Part shown: in pieces, positions 62,401-64,000 of the stretch | How positions within the stretch are numbered: the stretch's first letter is position 1 | Layout of the letters: each line of letters begins with the position of its first letter | Source of the DNA: Oscheius dolichura | Lineage: Eukaryota; Nematoda; Chromadorea; Rhabditida; Rhabditidae | Length of the DNA stretch: 64,000 nucleotides | NCBI GenBank assembly: GCA_932521035.1 | Contig: OW051492.1 | Location: 5,580,001 to 5,644,000, forward strand | Reading direction: 5' to 3' | The notes under the pieces: generated by a model | What the model was told of the DNA's origin: nothing | The model's database searches: none | What the model saw: only the letters and a program-made list of their open reading frames with translations | Translations under genes and position numbers: made by a program

Positions 62401-63367
62401 AACCACCACGTGTCGTCCTGTTTCCGATTGATGAAGGACGACGACAAGAACATCTTCACCCACTTGACCAGGGACGAGTTCAGGTATCCTCTCTCTTCCG
62501 AGGAAGGCTATTCCACACTTCCAGGGAATTGCGTAACATGGTGATAGAGATCGTCCTGGCCACGGACATGTCCACCCATTTTGTACAGATCAAGACGATG
62601 AAGAATATGCTTAGTCTGCCCGAGGGGTGGGTTCCTTTTTATTTTCTAAAGTAACCAAATGATTTCAGAATTGACAAGAACAAGGCCCTGTGCCTGATAG
62701 TCCACGCCTGTGACATTTCCCATCCGTCAAAGCCGTGGGAACTCCACGAGAGATGGACCGCTGGTGTGCTGGAGGAATTCTTCCGACAAGGAGACTTGGA
62801 GGCGTCCATGGGACTACCGTACTCTCCGCTCTGTGACAGGCATACCGTACACGTGGCCGACAGTCAAATAGGTAGTTCCTCTCGTATTAAAGAGACCCTC
62901 GGCACCTTAGGTTTCATTGATTTCATTGTGGAGCCGACAATGATCGTGTGTGGAGAACTGCTGACGAAGATGGTGGAGCCGCTCGTGAGTCTGCCTCCTT
63001 CGGACTCGCTGTTCCCGCCGGGCAATGAGCACGGGGAGTCGACGAGTCCTTCGAACGCCCTGTCGCCGCTGCCTCCTGATATGTTTGCCTCTTCTGGACT
63101 AATAAAATGACTATTTTAAGGAGAAGAGGATCGTCGACGACACCCACTTCAATTAGGAGACTGCCCTTGAACTACGTGGGCAAACTGGAGATTCCTAATC
63201 CCTGGATGAGGTTTCTCCACGAAAATAAGGCCAACTGGAAGGAGAGGGCAGCCAAAGGTTTGACCGGGACAGAGGATGGGGAAATACGGAGAGATTCAGA
63301 AGAGGAGGAGAGGAAACGGCAGGAGGCCAAGGAAAACGGGGAAACAAAGGAGAATGGAACGAAATGA
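59476..63367 (+). CDS. pde-1: calcium/calmodulin-dependent cyclic nucleotide phosphodiesterase, PDE1-like
   Basis: PDE1 motifs run in order. LRYILHQLNSGQLPLEDLKR, NIEYAALVLETAYMDE and VREWLAATFTRQN fall in the regulatory/autoinhibitory half. DINSWSFNPFQLNEASEGHA, YHNVIHAADVTQSSHFML, ALIHDYEHTGHTNNFHIQSG, YNDRSVLENHHVSSCFRL, STHFVQIKTMKNMLSL, IVHACDISHPSKPWELHERW, LGLPYSPLCD-type GLPYSPLCDR and GFIDFIVEPTMIV form the catalytic core. All the metal-binding His/Asp motifs are present. It hydrolyses cGMP/cAMP when Ca2+/calmodulin binds. Many exons with introns of about 40-150 nt; the stop is at 63365-63367 after an acidic-basic tail (EEEERKRQEAKENGE). The N terminus is uncertain: exon MVQSIMMVQSTSH plus its partner does not join in phase with the 60.8-kb exon (MLVGDTFGYYQLVL), so that exon may be an alternative start. 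Confidence 0.9.
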
Positions 63368-64000
63368 CGGACAGACTACCTCACGGAAGAGAGAAAAAGA
63401 TGACATTAATAAATATTCTTGCCTTACTCCCCCGCCCGGCTGTATAATTCGAATGGGCTCGTTGGCCGGCCATTTACTTGAGACGAGGGATCTTTGAGTG
63501 CGGTCGTATCTCCGAAAAAGGCCCCTTCCCCCTCTTCTAAACGGCCCTCTTTACAATGCCAGCTGAATTTATTACTGACTACCGCCGCCTCCTCCCCGTA
63601 GAGAGGGTGTCTCTAATGGCGGGATGAGGTTAACGAATTTTCATCGGAAGACTCACGTGGTCAATCTCGTTGTAATGCCACAAAGGGACCAGCCAACCAT
63701 GACAAGTGCTCCCACTGATACGATGGCCGGTGCCGGTGCCCCGGGGCAGTGCTGTTCGCCGTCCCCCCGGGGGTCATCCCTCTTCTCTATACTTTTGTGT
63801 CGTTCCTCGCATTCCTCAACTTGTTCCAGATTCAATTTGCTCCAAACCATCCAAATGGCCCAGTAATAGATCATAAGCCAGGGATGTTCTCCCTCGGCTC
63901 GTTATGTTAAGCACCTGGTGCTGGTGTAAAACGGCTAAGTGACCACGAGCACGGCTCAAAAAGAAGAAGAGTCCGACGGGGTTTGTAGGCCCGAGACAGC
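63368..64000. other. 3' flank of PDE1 to the window edge
   Basis: 633 bp. An AATAAATA lies at about 63407-63414, a plausible PDE1 poly(A) signal. No further gene seen. Confidence 0.4.

Noticed and set aside
61468-62544. 358-residue uninterrupted plus-strand frame
   Set aside because: It reads through several PDE1 introns. Only the parts matching PDE1 exons are coding; the intron-derived parts are pyrimidine-rich and unlike any protein.

Overview
This window is eukaryotic nuclear DNA, most probably from a nematode. The evidence is the gene content: an MSP-domain protein, a 7TM chemoreceptor of the sra/sre type, a divergent pair of intronless TTBK-like kinases, a DUF273-type glycosyltransferase, and animal signalling genes (natriuretic-type receptor guanylate cyclase, DAPK, syntrophin, TNFAIP8-like, PDE1, IP6K). 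Genes are dense, on both strands, and cut by GT-AG introns that are mostly 26-45 nt long. Several gene models (receptor guanylate cyclase, MAM protein, MSP protein, CIB2, TNFAIP8-like, the Cys-rich secreted protein, the island gene) were rebuilt exon by exon and close exactly in frame. Others are given as spans with domains.

Layout, left to right: a partial minus-strand gene at the edge (1-251); a 22-exon gcy-28/NPR-like receptor guanylate cyclase (2743-9181 +) with a tRNA-like/SINE insertion in one intron; a secreted two-MAM-domain protein (9524-11272 -); a membrane-anchored MSP-domain protein (11477-12673 +); a 7TM chemoreceptor (12920-14803 -); a 3.55-kb AT-rich segment bounded by 66-bp inverted repeats (15788-19342) that carries an intact unknown gene and an inverted copy of the tail of the neighbouring TTBK gene; the TTBK pair (20027-22202); DAPK (22483-29075 -); 2.9 kb with no gene seen; a synaptotagmin-like protein (about 31980-34486 -); a DUF273 glycosyltransferase (35227-36645 -); a 10-Cys secreted protein (37128-37710 -); an unrecognised multi-exon gene (about 39.3-40.4 kb -); a C-type-lectin plus fibrinogen-domain secreted protein (40737-42470 -); a TNFAIP8-like gene (42562-43271 -); CIB2 (+), STOML2 (-) and FCF1 (+) at 44.5-47.6 kb; syntrophin (47876-49842 -); IP6K (50655-52153 +); SLC35C2 (-) with a tiny ORF just upstream; RFWD3 (54939-57455 +); a small minus-strand exon or gene; and PDE1 (about 59476-63367 +).

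Two base-composition regimes alternate. GC-rich stretches carry the signalling and nematode-type genes. AT-rich islands (about 16.45-19.34, 44.1-47.9 and 51.7-57.6 kb) carry mainly conserved cell-maintenance genes. IP6K runs across one boundary, which argues that the mosaic is real and not an assembly chimera.

Functionally, several genes fall into cyclic-nucleotide and Ca2+ signalling (receptor guanylate cyclase, PDE1, DAPK, CIB2) and membrane or secretory biology (syntrophin, synaptotagmin-like protein, IP6K). I see no operon linking them. The most unusual structure is the TIR-bounded, gene-carrying segment next to the TTBK pair.
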